Positions 42,402-52,061 of a stretch of 64,000 nucleotides of DNA are shown one piece after another. A program made the translations under genes and the position numbers. The stretch's first letter is position 1. Each line of letters starts with the position of its first letter. The stretch lies in the NCBI RefSeq assembly GCF_004367585.1, contig NZ_CP038015.1, forward strand, positions 2,424,001 to 2,488,000, written 5' to 3'. Source of the DNA: Paenisporosarcina antarctica (lineage in GTDB: Bacteria > Bacillota > Bacilli > Bacillales_A > Planococcaceae). The notes under the pieces are model-generated. The model did not search any database. It was not told where the DNA came from and saw nothing but the letters and a program-made list of their open reading frames with translations.

Positions 42402-44129
42402 TTACCCTAGAATAAATGATACTTTTGTGCCTTCATTTTGTTTGCTCTCAAAACGAAGAGCACTTTTCACACCAAACATAATGGTTAATCTTCTATTAAC
42501 ATTATAAAGTCCTATTCCTGTTCCATTATCTGAAACTGCTTGTTGCATACCTAAAAGCTTAATTCGTTCCGGGCTTATACCTTGCCCATTATCTTCGATA
42601 CATACAATCGTAAGTGCATCCATTTTTTGTATGCTGATTTTAATCAAACAGTTGTTGCTTTTATTTTTAATTCCATGTTTGACTGCATTTTCAACAATCG
42701 GCTGCAGAGTAAGAGGAGGAATACTTTCCAATAACACATTGTCATCTATGTTGTATTCCACAACGAGCCGATCAACATAACGTACTTCTTCGATCTCTAG
42801 ATAAGCTTTAACGTGCTTTAACTCTTGCTCAAGTGTAGTTAATGTCTCGGTTGTAACAGTAAGGTTTTGCCGTAAAAAGTGAGAGAGTGAAATGAGTAAT
42901 TTTCTAGCCTTTACTGGTTCAATTCTTACGAGAGAGACAATTGTATTTAATGTATTAAATAGAAAATGTGGACTAATTTGTGCTTGCAGCGCTTTAATTT
43001 CAGCTTCCTTTGCGAGCTGATACGCCTTATCAGCTTCCGCAATTTCTAGTTGAGTACTTAGAAGCATACTAAGGCCAGAAATGAGTTCTAAGGTGACGTT
43101 CGTAACCTTTTTTTCTGAAGTAAAGTAAAATTTCAACGTTCCTATTGTTTCACCACGCTGTTTTAATGGAGCAATGACTGCGGTACCAAGTGGACAATTT
43201 TCATTTAAGCAACGAATCGAACGATTGTGCGAAACGATAAGCTCACCTTTTTGAATGGATTCCCATGTTAATTCACTCTGAATTGGTGCATACGCTCGAT
43301 GATGGTCATCCCCAATTCCTATATGAGCCAATATGCTTACTTGGCTTGTCATCGCAACTGCGCTTGATTCTATTTCCTTATGTAAAATTCGACAAACAGC
43401 CTCAGCAGATTCGAAGTCCATTCCTTTCCTCAAATGAACAAGAGTCTGATCAGCAATTCTCAGTGTTTTCTGAGCTTGCATAGCACCTGCTTTTTCTTCC
43501 TCATTAAAAACACTTTTAATGATAAGTAGGAAAAGCGCACACCCCACTCCATTTGCAAGAATCATAGGGATCCCAATAACTTCTATGAGTGTGAGCGCTT
43601 TTTCGTATGGTTTAGCCACCAATAAAATAATTAACATCTGAATTGTCTCTGCAGCAGCTCCAATGAAAAAGGCATTGCTTATTTTGTTTCTACTGTCTTT
43701 ACGATGAAATATACCAGAGAGAATACCAGCAATAATGGCTGCAAGTCCACAAGCAAGTGCTGTATATCCCCCTAGGGTAAAGCGATGTATGCCAGCAATA
43801 AGTCCAGCGCCAATTCCAACTTTATAGCCGCCAAGTAATCCCGCTATCACCACGCCAATAACGCGTGTGTTAGCAATCGCTTCATCATTGCTTAATCCCA
43901 CCGCCCCTGTCCAACGGTCAAATTCCTGAGTATTTATGTCAAGAGAAACTCCTGTATACGTACCGATAATGCCAAAAAAGCCAAAAAATAAAATAGCAGA
44001 AAACTGCTGTTTACGTCCAAATTTATCTTGATAAATCATTTGCCTGAAAAATGGAAGCCGAGTTAACACGAAGGCGATCATCACAATAATTCCAATACGT
44101 TCAAGCATCGTTAAAAAAAGTTCAGTCAT
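42402..44129 (-). CDS. lytS: LytS-type sensor histidine kinase (5TM-LYT, GAF)
   Basis: About 575 residues. The N-terminal 5TM-LYT membrane module shows its usual LERIGIIVMIAFVLTRLPFFRQM, GIIGTYTG, NTRVIGVVIAGLLGGYKVGIGAGLIAGIHRF and GVGCALF. A GAF domain (about 215-350) follows, then a His_kinase domain with phospho-His in LQAQISPHFLFNTLN and ATPase boxes NAVKHGIKN and DNGQGI. In Bacillus and E. coli LytS/BtsS relatives detect pyruvate. The ATG at 44129 matches the family N-terminus better than the upstream GTG. Confidence 0.93.
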   Translation of the reverse strand: MTELFLTMLERIGIIVMIAFVLTRLPFFRQMIYQDKFGRKQQFSAILFFGFFGIIGTYTGVSLDINTQEFDRWTGAVGLSNDEAIANTRVIGVVIAGLLGGYKVGIGAGLIAGIHRFTLGGYTALACGLAAIIAGILSGIFHRKDSRNKISNAFFIGAAAETIQMLIILLVAKPYEKALTLIEVIGIPMILANGVGCALFLLIIKSVFNEEEKAGAMQAQKTLRIADQTLVHLRKGMDFESAEAVCRILHKEIESSAVAMTSQVSILAHIGIGDDHHRAYAPIQSELTWESIQKGELIVSHNRSIRCLNENCPLGTAVIAPLKQRGETIGTLKFYFTSEKKVTNVTLELISGLSMLLSTQLEIAEADKAYQLAKEAEIKALQAQISPHFLFNTLNTIVSLVRIEPVKARKLLISLSHFLRQNLTVTTETLTTLEQELKHVKAYLEIEEVRYVDRLVVEYNIDDNVLLESIPPLTLQPIVENAVKHGIKNKSNNCLIKISIQKMDALTIVCIEDNGQGISPERIKLLGMQQAVSDNGTGIGLYNVNRRLTIMFGVKSALRFESKQNEGTKVSFILG

Positions 44130-44565
44130 ATCGGATGTCACCTCTCTCGGAAATAAAATAATTCTTGGAGTTTCATTTTTATTGTGTTCGCATTTTTCTT
44201 ATTTTAGCATAAATGTAGCTGATGTTGAGTCAACTTTAATTACTAGCTTGTCCTTTTCGAGCAATTCACTCGATCCATATGTGGGGAATGTTTTATCAGT
44301 CACTATGTTTATTCCTGTTCACCCTATTTTTCCTAATAAAATTGAACAGAAAACTTGTCATTATGAACCAAAACGAATCTCATTAAACTCAGAGTACACT
44401 TCTTTCTCAACAATACCTGCCAGACACCAACTGGCAGGCCATTTAGCTCTTCATGTTTGTCCCATTTTAATTCCAGTCAAACGCAAAAAATTGATTGGAA
44501 CTGTCGGACTAACCGATAGCCTTATCAGCGACTTGCGGTAAATGGAAATCATGATAGTGTTGTTG

Positions 44566-44780
44566 AATTTCACATGATAACCGAATAACCACCTTCCAAT
44601 ATTTCACTATTACAAAGTGAATCATGAATTTTACAACGTGGAGGTCAATTTTTACAACGTCAACATCCATAATTACAACGTGACAGCTATTAATTACAAC
44701 TGAGCTATCACTCGACATTTGAGCCATTGCTTTTTGACGATGAAAGACAATTTACAGTGTGGCAAAACCCTTTATTCCAC
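44566..44780 (+). repeat. 21-bp-period repeat array, copy A
   Basis: Five units with TACAA at 44611, 44632, 44653, 44674 and 44695, exactly 21 bp apart; core unit TTTTACAACGT. Flanks also match copy B (49330-49575): GAATTTCACAT before, and after the array CTCGACA, TTTTTGAC, AAACCCTTT, AGTAAG-CCATTCTCTA. Multiple about 20-bp repeats are typical of IS21-family ends, but no istA/istB gene is here. An apparent minus-strand frame across it (44509-44727) is a product of the periodicity. The rest of 44142-45069 has no gene. Confidence 0.75.
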
Positions 44781-44920
44781 GTTTGTGGAATTGCCTATAC
44801 TTTAAAACTTGCAGAAATCGGGTGAAAATGTATTTTGGACGATTATTTTTTATATAGTAAGTGTCCATTCTCTAGTAAACCAAAACCAAAATCAAAGCAA
44901 CCTTTCGCAAGATTGCCTAT

Positions 44921-44974
44921 AGGAAAAGAGACAAGAGCTAAGTTAAATAGTTACTTAGTCTTGTCTCTTTTCCT
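44921..44974. terminator. Strong isolated hairpin
   Basis: An arm of about 22 bases (AGGAAAAGAGACAAGA then CTAAGT) pairs with ACTTAG then TCTTGTCTCTTTTCCT around nine bases. No gene ends here on the plus strand, so it may be left from a lost gene. Confidence 0.5.
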
Positions 44975-45028
44975 TAGTTAAATTATGATGCAGTGGGTTT
45001 GCCGTCTTGTCGATTGAATTTCGAAAAA

Positions 45029-45060
45029 AAAACGACTCAACAATTCGTTGAGCCGGCTTT
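45029..45060 (-). terminator. Terminator after the SLC13 gene
   Basis: CGACTCAAC and GTTGAGCCG pair around five bases; on the minus strand a T9 run follows. 9 bp past the stop. Confidence 0.88.
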
Positions 45061-45069
45061 ATATATCCG

Positions 45070-46710
45070 TTATTTAGTAAACTTGTCCGGTATCGACATT
45101 AAGTCAATTCCCCATACGAGTGGTAAGAAGTAGAATACTGCCAAGCCTACAAAGAAAATGCCAAATACATTGAGTGCTAAACCAGCTCTTGCCATGTCTG
45201 CAATACGCAAGTAACCTGAACCGAATACGACCGCGTTCGGTGGCGTTGCTACTGGCAGCATAAATGCACATGAGGCTGCAACCGCAGCTGTTACTAATAA
45301 TGCATACGGATGGATACTAAGTGCAACAGCAAGTGATGCCATAATCGGGAACATCATTGAAGCTGTAGCAGTATTAGATGTGATTTCAGTTAGGAATAAC
45401 ACAAGTGCTGCTACAACTAAAACCACTAACAATACATTTACGCCTTGTAAACCTGTTAATTGTCCACCGATCCAGTCTGATAGTCCTGAACTTGTAAAAC
45501 CAGCTGCAATTGCGAGCCCACCTCCGAATAATAGCAAGATTCCCCAAGGTAATTTAACCGCAGTTGCCCAATCGAGCAAGTGATCTCCTTTTCTGTTTTT
45601 CGAAGGTATGATGAACAGGATAATTGCTGCAATTAAGCCGACCATCGCATCATTCAAATTTGGGACGAATTGTACTAGCAAGAACGACCGCGTAATCCAC
45701 GCAAGTGCCGCCAATACAAACACGATGAAAATCACTTTTTCTTCATACGAAGCCTTGCCCAAATTCGTTTTCTCTTCTTGAATTACAGCGTTTCCACCTG
45801 GTAGCTGTTTCATTTTTTGTGGATATGCTACTTTTATTAAATAATACCAAGCAATAAAAATAAATATCCAAGCGAATGGAACTCCGAAAAGCATCCACTG
45901 AGCAAAGGTAATTTCAATGCCGTAAATTTCGTTGACCGCGCCCGCTAGCAGTGTATTCGGTGGTGTTCCGATCAATGTCGCTATGCCTCCAAGAGAAGCA
46001 GAGTATGCAATCCCGAGCATCAGTGCTTTACCAAATCCGAAATTTTCTTTGGAAGTATCGATCGAGTCATCATCTTTTAGTGCATCTTGTACTTGATAAA
46101 TGATAGCCAAGCCAATTGGCACCATCATCATGGCTGTTGCAGTATTGGAAATCCACATCGATAAAAAGCCAGTAGCAATCATGAAGCCAAGAATAATTCT
46201 TTCTGTATTCGTTCCAATAAGTGAGATAATCGTCAACGCAATTCTTTTATGTAGATTCCACTTTTCCATTGTTAAGGCAATCATAAACCCACCCATGAAC
46301 AAGAAAATCGTATCATTTCCGTAAGCCGAAGTTGTCGCCCCTACATCTAGTCCATTTGAAATCGGAAATAATATAATCGGCAATAATGAAGTGACCGGAA
46401 TAGGAATCGCTTCAGTAATCCACCAAGTCGCAATCCACAGCGTACTCGCTAGAATGGCTTTTGCCTCTGGTGGTAAACCATCTGGATTAAAGAACAGCAA
46501 AGTTAATACAAACAATAACGGTCCTAAAAATAACCCGATCAATTGCGGTGTGTTGTAACTCCGTTTCTTATTACGTTCATCATATGAGCCTGCGTCTTCT
46601 GCACGATCTCTATCTCTAGATATTGCAGAACCAGGCTTTGCAAAAAACTTGATGGTGTCTTTCGCCTGGTCATGCTTGTCCCAAAGCCAATTCCAAGTTG
46701 ATGTAATCAA
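45070..46710 (-). CDS. SLC13/DASS-family sodium:dicarboxylate (anion) symporter
   Basis: About 546 residues, 11-12 membrane segments. Two SNT motifs that form the sodium/substrate site, SNTATAMMMVPIGLAI and SNTATASMMFPI, plus WWITEAIPIPVTSLLPI, GFMIALTMEKWNLHKRIAL and ATPPNAVVFGSG near the end. Imports C4-dicarboxylates, tricarboxylates or sulphate with sodium; dicarboxylates are most likely given the motif set. The ATG at 46725 overlaps the GGAGG; TTG at 46710 has GGAGG eight bases upstream and is chosen. G+C looks higher than in the flanking genes, and the gene lies between two copies of a 21-bp repeat, suggesting transfer. Confidence 0.92.
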   Translation of the reverse strand: MITSTWNWLWDKHDQAKDTIKFFAKPGSAISRDRDRAEDAGSYDERNKKRSYNTPQLIGLFLGPLLFVLTLLFFNPDGLPPEAKAILASTLWIATWWITEAIPIPVTSLLPIILFPISNGLDVGATTSAYGNDTIFLFMGGFMIALTMEKWNLHKRIALTIISLIGTNTERIILGFMIATGFLSMWISNTATAMMMVPIGLAIIYQVQDALKDDDSIDTSKENFGFGKALMLGIAYSASLGGIATLIGTPPNTLLAGAVNEIYGIEITFAQWMLFGVPFAWIFIFIAWYYLIKVAYPQKMKQLPGGNAVIQEEKTNLGKASYEEKVIFIVFVLAALAWITRSFLLVQFVPNLNDAMVGLIAAIILFIIPSKNRKGDHLLDWATAVKLPWGILLLFGGGLAIAAGFTSSGLSDWIGGQLTGLQGVNVLLVVLVVAALVLFLTEITSNTATASMMFPIMASLAVALSIHPYALLVTAAVAASCAFMLPVATPPNAVVFGSGYLRIADMARAGLALNVFGIFFVGLAVFYFLPLVWGIDLMSIPDKFTK

Positions 46711-46893
46711 AATTTTCGCCTCCATTTAATATTGTATAAAAATTCATATTCCTGTAATTATAACCGTCTTCACTCTATGAAACAAGGAAATTTCTTGAAA
46801 ATAGTAAAGTGTAGAATTTTATTATTCTTATACATCTTCTCCACTTATGACTCAAAATAGAGTTGCTGTGGCCACCTATGAAACTGATTTTTA

Positions 46894-46937
46894 TCATAAA
46901 AAACTACCACAACATTAAATGTCATGGTAGTTTATGA
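46894..46937 (-). terminator. Terminator after the thioesterase gene
   Basis: TCATAAAAAACTACCA pairs with TGGTAGTTTATGA, leaving a bulge, about 26 bp past the stop. Confidence 0.7.
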
Positions 46938-46962
46938 ATATGTTTTTTCATGTATTATAGTT

Positions 46963-47355
46963 TCATTTCAATTTCACTATTGCCACAGTGCATCTAGACA
47001 CACAAATCAACTTTTCTTCTTCATCGACAATTTTAATTTCCCACACCATAGTTGTACGTCCTTTATGTAGTGGTGTTCCTATAGCCGTGACGATTCCATC
47101 CTTTTTGCCACGGATATGATTTGCATTAATTTCTAGCCCAACGGCTGTTTCTTTTGCTTGATCAATTAAATACAAACTTCCAACACTCGCAACTGATTCC
47201 GCTAAGACAACCGATGCTCCTCCATGAAGCTGGCCAAAAATCTGATGCGTTGACGCGTTAACCGGCATCGTGGCAGTGACACGATTCTCAGACACTTCCC
47301 CAAATTCAATGCCTAATAAGCCTATAATTGTTTCTTCTAGTGGTTTCATTTCCAT
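46963..47355 (-). CDS. Hotdog-fold thioesterase, PaaI/YdiI-like
   Basis: 130 residues from the chosen start. Hydrolyses an acyl-CoA. Motifs: LLGIEFGEVSENRVTATMPVN, HQIFGQLHGGASVVLAESVASV (HGG and the catalytic acid region), GLEINANHIRGKKDG and GRTTMVWEIKIVDEEEKLICVSRCT. The ATG at 47355 has GAGAGGAAG before it; a longer frame to 47415 adds 20 residues unlike the family. 74 bp after the acyl-CoA ligase, likely same transcript, so the pair may activate and recycle one acyl substrate. Confidence 0.88.
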   Translation of the reverse strand: MEMKPLEETIIGLLGIEFGEVSENRVTATMPVNASTHQIFGQLHGGASVVLAESVASVGSLYLIDQAKETAVGLEINANHIRGKKDGIVTAIGTPLHKGRTTMVWEIKIVDEEEKLICVSRCTVAIVKLK

Positions 47356-47429
47356 TACTAACTTCCTCTCTTTATTAATAATTATTAAACACAAGATCCT
47401 ACTAGCACATTTCACCTATAGTCGAGCGT

Positions 47430-48989
47430 TTAGTGGTTGGCGCTTTCTACTCTTTGTTCCCTTAACAGGAATTTTTGAATTTTACCACTTGCATTACGAG
47501 GAAGTTCCTCTACAAATTTATAACTTCTTGGACGTTTATAACCTGCTAATTTAGTGTTTCCTTTACAGAATTGTTCAAGTTCTTCTATAGTAAGTGTCGG
47601 ATCTTTCGTGACAATAAACGCAAGCACGGATTCTCCCCATTTCTCGTCGGGAATCCCCAAAACGGCTACATCCTGAACCGATTCATGTTCGTGTAAAACA
47701 TCTTCTACTTCTCTCGGGTAAATGTTTTCGCCACCGCTGATGATCATATCATCCACTCTATCCGCCACATACAAATAGCCATCTTCATCCATGAACCCTA
47801 GATCGCTAGAGTGGTACCACCCTTTATACAAGGCTTTTTCAGTTGCTTCCTTCAGATTAAAATACCCTGCCATCATGCAAGGTCCTTTGACAATGATTTC
47901 ACCGACTTCTCCTGGTTTCAAAATATTGTCCGGCTCAGAAGGACCGTTTTCATTAGGCATAACAATTCGAATTTCGTGATTATATGCTGGTTTTCCCGCA
48001 GAGCCGACTTTTGTCAGCTGTTCATCTTCAGCAAGGAATGTAATAGCTGGTCCCATTTCTGTTTGACCGTATGCTTGAATTAAATTAATTCCTAAAATAT
48101 CTTTTACTTTCTTTACCAGGACAGGAGCCATTGGTGCAGCTCCGTATAAGCCGCGCTGCAACGTTCCAACTTTGGACGCTGCCCCCTCAAGCTCCGCCAT
48201 CATACTCCACATGGTCGGAACCGCGAACATGACGGTAACTTGTTCCTTTTCAATCGTTTCCAATGCAGTTTGCGGATTGAATTGATGCATAATGATATTC
48301 GTTGCCCCAGCATGAACACGAGGAATGACACAACAATGCAATTCAGCACAATGAAACATAGGTGCCGTGACAAGCCCTATATCATTTTTAGTGTAATTTA
48401 ATAAAGCAATACAGATTAGACTTTGTTCGGTCATATCTCTATGGCGATGAATAACTCCCTTAGGTCGTCCTGTCGTCCCACTCGTATACATAATGGCATA
48501 GGTATCCATTTCATCTACTTCAACAGTAGGGTGCGTCGCCTGTGCTTTTTCTACTTCTTCATGGTAGCTTTTAGCGTAATTCGGCTTATCATCATTAATA
48601 AACCAAAATTGTATAGTGGGAAATTCCGATTGAATCGAAGTTACCTGATCTCTTAATTGTTCTTCAAACAGGACAATTTTTGGACTTGCATCCTTTAAAA
48701 TATAAGCCAGTTCTTCTGATTTTAGGCGGAAATTAATTGGATTGAAAATGGCTCCGATTTTTGCACATGCAAATAATGTCGTGGATAATTCACTTGTATT
48801 AAAGAGGAACGTCGAAACCCTGTCACCTTTTCCGACACCTGAATCAATCAGCGCATTGGCCAATCGATTTACCTCAGTTCCCCACTCTCCATACGTCCAG
48901 CTTTGACCTCTTTTCAAGTCAACGATTGCTTCTCTGTTTGGAAATTTACTTACTGTCTGATCGAATATACTGCCTAAAGTCGCATACAT
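47430..48989 (-). CDS. Acyl-CoA synthetase (long/medium-chain fatty acid-CoA ligase, AMP-binding)
   Basis: 519 residues of the ANL superfamily: P-loop YTSGTTGRPKGVIHRHRD (about 167-184), GLYGAAPMAPVLVKKV, QAYGQTEMGPAITFL, GEIIVKGPCMMAGYF, YHSSDLGFMDEDGYLYVADRVDDMIISGGENIYPREVE and the catalytic Lys in PRNASGKIQK near the end. It forms acyl-AMP then acyl-CoA; chain length is not readable. An inverted repeat TGAAT-N4-ATTCA lies 23 bp upstream and resembles the operator of the TetR-type FadR that controls fatty acid genes in Bacillus. GGAGGGG precedes the ATG. Confidence 0.92.
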   Translation of the reverse strand: MYATLGSIFDQTVSKFPNREAIVDLKRGQSWTYGEWGTEVNRLANALIDSGVGKGDRVSTFLFNTSELSTTLFACAKIGAIFNPINFRLKSEELAYILKDASPKIVLFEEQLRDQVTSIQSEFPTIQFWFINDDKPNYAKSYHEEVEKAQATHPTVEVDEMDTYAIMYTSGTTGRPKGVIHRHRDMTEQSLICIALLNYTKNDIGLVTAPMFHCAELHCCVIPRVHAGATNIIMHQFNPQTALETIEKEQVTVMFAVPTMWSMMAELEGAASKVGTLQRGLYGAAPMAPVLVKKVKDILGINLIQAYGQTEMGPAITFLAEDEQLTKVGSAGKPAYNHEIRIVMPNENGPSEPDNILKPGEVGEIIVKGPCMMAGYFNLKEATEKALYKGWYHSSDLGFMDEDGYLYVADRVDDMIISGGENIYPREVEDVLHEHESVQDVAVLGIPDEKWGESVLAFIVTKDPTLTIEELEQFCKGNTKLAGYKRPRSYKFVEELPRNASGKIQKFLLREQRVESANH

Positions 48990-49011
48990 TTTCTCAACCC
49001 CTCCATATTAA

Positions 49012-49025
49012 TGAATGGTTATTCA
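49012..49025. promoter_or_regulatory. FadR(TetR)-like operator before the acyl-CoA ligase
   Basis: TGAATGGTTATTCA has TGAAT/ATTCA arms. The Bacillus FadR operator is a TGAATGA-TCATTCA type palindrome, and fatty acyl-CoA ligase genes are among its targets. Position just upstream of the ribosome site fits repression. Confidence 0.5.
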
Positions 49026-49329
49026 CTTTTGTTTCTCTTTTAATAATGTCAGATTAGAAGAAATATTGCAACAATTTACCAGAGTATTTAGATACCTTAA
49101 CGAGAGCATTAAGTTACAACATTCGTTTCCATAATTTCACTAGCGTGGTTTTTCCAACTGACCAATCGCTCACCCTGAATATCGAATAATAAAAACAGCA
49201 ATATCATCTTAGCTCCTGAAAAAGTAATGCTTTTTTCTTCATTTACTGAAGGCCTTTCACAACCACTAAAGCTTTTGGAAAACAGAATTCTGTGACGTTT
49301 TGACTTATGGAAAATAGATACAGTGAATG

Positions 49330-49590
49330 AATTTCACATCATCATGTCTAATTAATTTACATAATTTAACTATTACAACTTGAACCGTCATTTTTACAAC
49401 GTGGATGTCTATTTTTATAACGTCACCTTCCATAATTACAACGTAACACCCAATAATTACAACTGAGCATAACGCTCGACACTAACGCTTTAGATTTTTG
49501 ACTATGCCGATGGGGAAACCCTTTCTTTGCGGATTAAGCAATGAGCTGCCGAATTGTAGTAAGCACCCATTCTCTATTAATCTATCTCGA
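49330..49590 (+). repeat. 21-bp-period repeat array, copy B
   Basis: TACAA or TATAA at 49374, 49395, 49416, 49437 and 49458, exactly 21 bp apart, aligned base by base with copy A (44566-44780) in the same orientation, roughly three-quarters identical over about 180 bp. The gap 48990-49807 has no gene. Confidence 0.75.
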
Positions 49591-49664
49591 TAAAGTGTAA
49601 AAGTAACATGGTCACCTCCCTCTGCACTTTCATTTCCTTCGTAATAATGCAATCAAAATAAAAA

Positions 49665-49719
49665 AACTGTACTTCGAATCACTGACACTTTGTTAAAGAG
49701 TCTGATTCGAGGTACAGTT
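49665..49719 (-). terminator. Long terminator after asparagine synthase
   Basis: AACTGTAC-TCGAATCA pairs with TGATTCGA-GTACAGTT with single mismatches and an inner GAC/GTC pair; minus-strand reading is followed by T7. Confidence 0.8.
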
Positions 49720-49807
49720 CATATCCAAAATTTATATTCTTTTAAAAATCCCAACGCTTTTCAATTGCATCTTTATAGATTTCTCCCAACAGAATTTCCA
49801 CTATCTG

Positions 49808-51691
49808 TTATCGAGTTGTTACCAATTGTTTAGTTTGTTTAGACTTGGTTTCCACAAAAGGTATTGAATTTGATTCAAAGTATACTTTGTACCATATTAA
49901 GAACATGAAAATAGTCCAGATTTTTCTTCCATTATTCGTCTTACCTTGATAATGGTCTTCAAGAAGCTGTAGTATTTTTTCCTGGTCGAAAAATGTTGAT
50001 GCAGCAGTTCCTGTAAAATACTCCTTGATTTCTTGATAGTATTTGTCAGTGCGGATCCAATGACGAATGGGTACAGGAAAGCCGATTTTTTTACGGTTGG
50101 CTGATTTTTGGGGTAGAGACCTTCCAGCAGCCAAGCGAAAAGCATATTTTGTATCGATATGATTCACTCGATATTTAGTAGGAATTTTTGACGCAGTGGC
50201 CATTACTTCCCGATCTAGGAAAGGTACGCGCAATTCAATAGAATGTGCCATACTCATTTTGTCAGCTTTCAATAGAATATCATCAACTAGCCACAAGTGA
50301 AGATCAAGATATTGCATTTTGGTCAAATCATCTTCCTGTTTCACTTGGTCATAAATTGGCTTAACAATTTCTTCTACTTTTAAAGAATTTCTTAAGTAAG
50401 GTTTAACTATACTCACCGCTTCTTCTTCAGAAAATATTTTTGCCTGTCCAATAAACCAATCCTCAACAGGAAGTCCACCCTTGATCAAAAAGCTTTTGCC
50501 TTTCACCTCCGGAAGTCGCTTTGCAACGACGCCCAATTGTTTCCTAATAAGTAATGGGATTTTTTTGTATTTTTTTAATGCAGGAGCTGTGTCGTAATCA
50601 GCATAGCCTCCGAATAGTTCATCGGCACCCTCTCCTGAAAGAACAACCGTAACATGTTTGCTTGCCAATTCGGCCAGGAAATAAAGAGGAACAATGGATG
50701 GATTTGAATGTGGTTCATCCATCATATATTGAATCTCAGCCAACTTGCTAAAACAGGCATCAGGATCTAAAATTTCACTGATATTTTGAATTCCCAATTC
50801 ATTCGACAATTCTTTGGCATTATCAATTTCAGAGAAGTTTTGATTACCAAAACCAACCGTAAATGTTTTATCTGGTTTCAAAACCGATGCCACATAACTG
50901 GAGTCTACACCACTCGACAGGAATGATCCTACTTTCACATCACTTATTTTATGGGCAATAACGGACTCGCGAACAACATCATCAATTTCATCCACCAATT
51001 TCACCAATGGCTGGTCACTCGGCTTGAATTGTGGCGTCCAATACCTATTTATTTGCAAATTGCCTTTCTCATAGATCATGTAATGGGCTGCTGGTAATTT
51101 ATAAACGCCCTTAAAGAACGTCTCATTTAACACCGGATACTGGAAAGTTAAATACGGTTTCAATGCTTTTTCATTAAATTCTTTTTGGAAATGAGGATGT
51201 GGAATAAAACTTTTTATTTCCGAACCAAATAAAAGAGTCCCATTCATTTGAGAGTAATAAAATGGTTTAATGCCAAACATGTCACGTGCCGCAAAAAGTT
51301 TTTTCTCGCTACGATCCCAGATAACAAAAGCAAACATACCACGCAGTTTTGCTACCAAATCTTTGCCATATTCTTCGTACCCATGAATAAGCACTTCACT
51401 ATCAGTATGTGTCAGAAAGTTATGTCCCTTGGCCACTAGATCGTCTCTCAGTTCCATAAAGTTATAAATTTCTCCATTGAAAATTAAGACAATGGATTGA
51501 TCTTCATTATAAATTGGTTGACTCCCTGCTTCTAAATCAATAATACTTAATCTTCTAAAACCAAGAGCAGCGCCGTCTTCAACAAACTCCCCCGAAGAAT
51601 CTGGACCACGATGGACAATTGTCTCCATCATTTCTGTTAACACATCAAACGCATTATTTGTTTCCCCAATAAATCCTGTGAATCCACACAT
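49808..51691 (-). CDS. asnB: Asparagine synthase, glutamine-hydrolysing (AsnB/AsnO type)
   Basis: 627 residues. An N-terminal class-II glutaminase (Cys2 after Met removal; MCGFTGFIG, RRLSIIDL, FNGEIYNF, THTDSEVLIHGYEEYG) and a C-terminal synthetase with the ATP PP-loop SSGVDSSYVASV, then LSGEGADELFGGYADY. It transfers glutamine nitrogen to aspartate. The ATG at 51691 is required so that Cys is second; AAGGAG lies nine bases before. Relatives can also amidate cell-wall or secondary-metabolite substrates, but nothing here suggests that. Stands alone, with a strong terminator. Confidence 0.95.
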   Translation of the reverse strand: MCGFTGFIGETNNAFDVLTEMMETIVHRGPDSSGEFVEDGAALGFRRLSIIDLEAGSQPIYNEDQSIVLIFNGEIYNFMELRDDLVAKGHNFLTHTDSEVLIHGYEEYGKDLVAKLRGMFAFVIWDRSEKKLFAARDMFGIKPFYYSQMNGTLLFGSEIKSFIPHPHFQKEFNEKALKPYLTFQYPVLNETFFKGVYKLPAAHYMIYEKGNLQINRYWTPQFKPSDQPLVKLVDEIDDVVRESVIAHKISDVKVGSFLSSGVDSSYVASVLKPDKTFTVGFGNQNFSEIDNAKELSNELGIQNISEILDPDACFSKLAEIQYMMDEPHSNPSIVPLYFLAELASKHVTVVLSGEGADELFGGYADYDTAPALKKYKKIPLLIRKQLGVVAKRLPEVKGKSFLIKGGLPVEDWFIGQAKIFSEEEAVSIVKPYLRNSLKVEEIVKPIYDQVKQEDDLTKMQYLDLHLWLVDDILLKADKMSMAHSIELRVPFLDREVMATASKIPTKYRVNHIDTKYAFRLAAGRSLPQKSANRKKIGFPVPIRHWIRTDKYYQEIKEYFTGTAASTFFDQEKILQLLEDHYQGKTNNGRKIWTIFMFLIWYKVYFESNSIPFVETKSKQTKQLVTTR

Positions 51692-52061
51692 TTTCAAGAA
51701 CTCCTTTTACACAACATCCACTAAAACGATTTTAGTCAAACTAAATTCTTTTAATATCAATTGGAAGTTTTAAATTTTCTACTTTTTAAAGCTAGACTGT
51801 TGAGTCAATTCCCATTACAATAAAAGGAAAGATAAATAGTTCAGTATGATCAAATAGTTTTCTGGTAATTAACATTTCATCCATACAAACTCTGCTAATT
51901 TAATCCTAAATACCTTAATAAATTATTACATATATGTTAATAATAAGTATTATTGTAACATTTTATTGATTCTAAATATATGTAAAAATTTCGACTCCAT
52001 TCGACATTTAGAGATTTTTTGTGGACCCTTTTTCACTAGACAAATCCCCTAACAATGGCGG

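Noticed and set aside
44611-44700. CRISPR-like regular repeats
   Set aside because: Units are contiguous at 21 bp with no unique spacers and are degenerate; no cas genes.
44509-44727. 72-codon minus-strand frame with repeated VVKID-type heptads
   Set aside because: Explained by the 21-bp (7-codon) period of the array; no ribosome site; not kept as a gene, although copy B keeps a similar reading.
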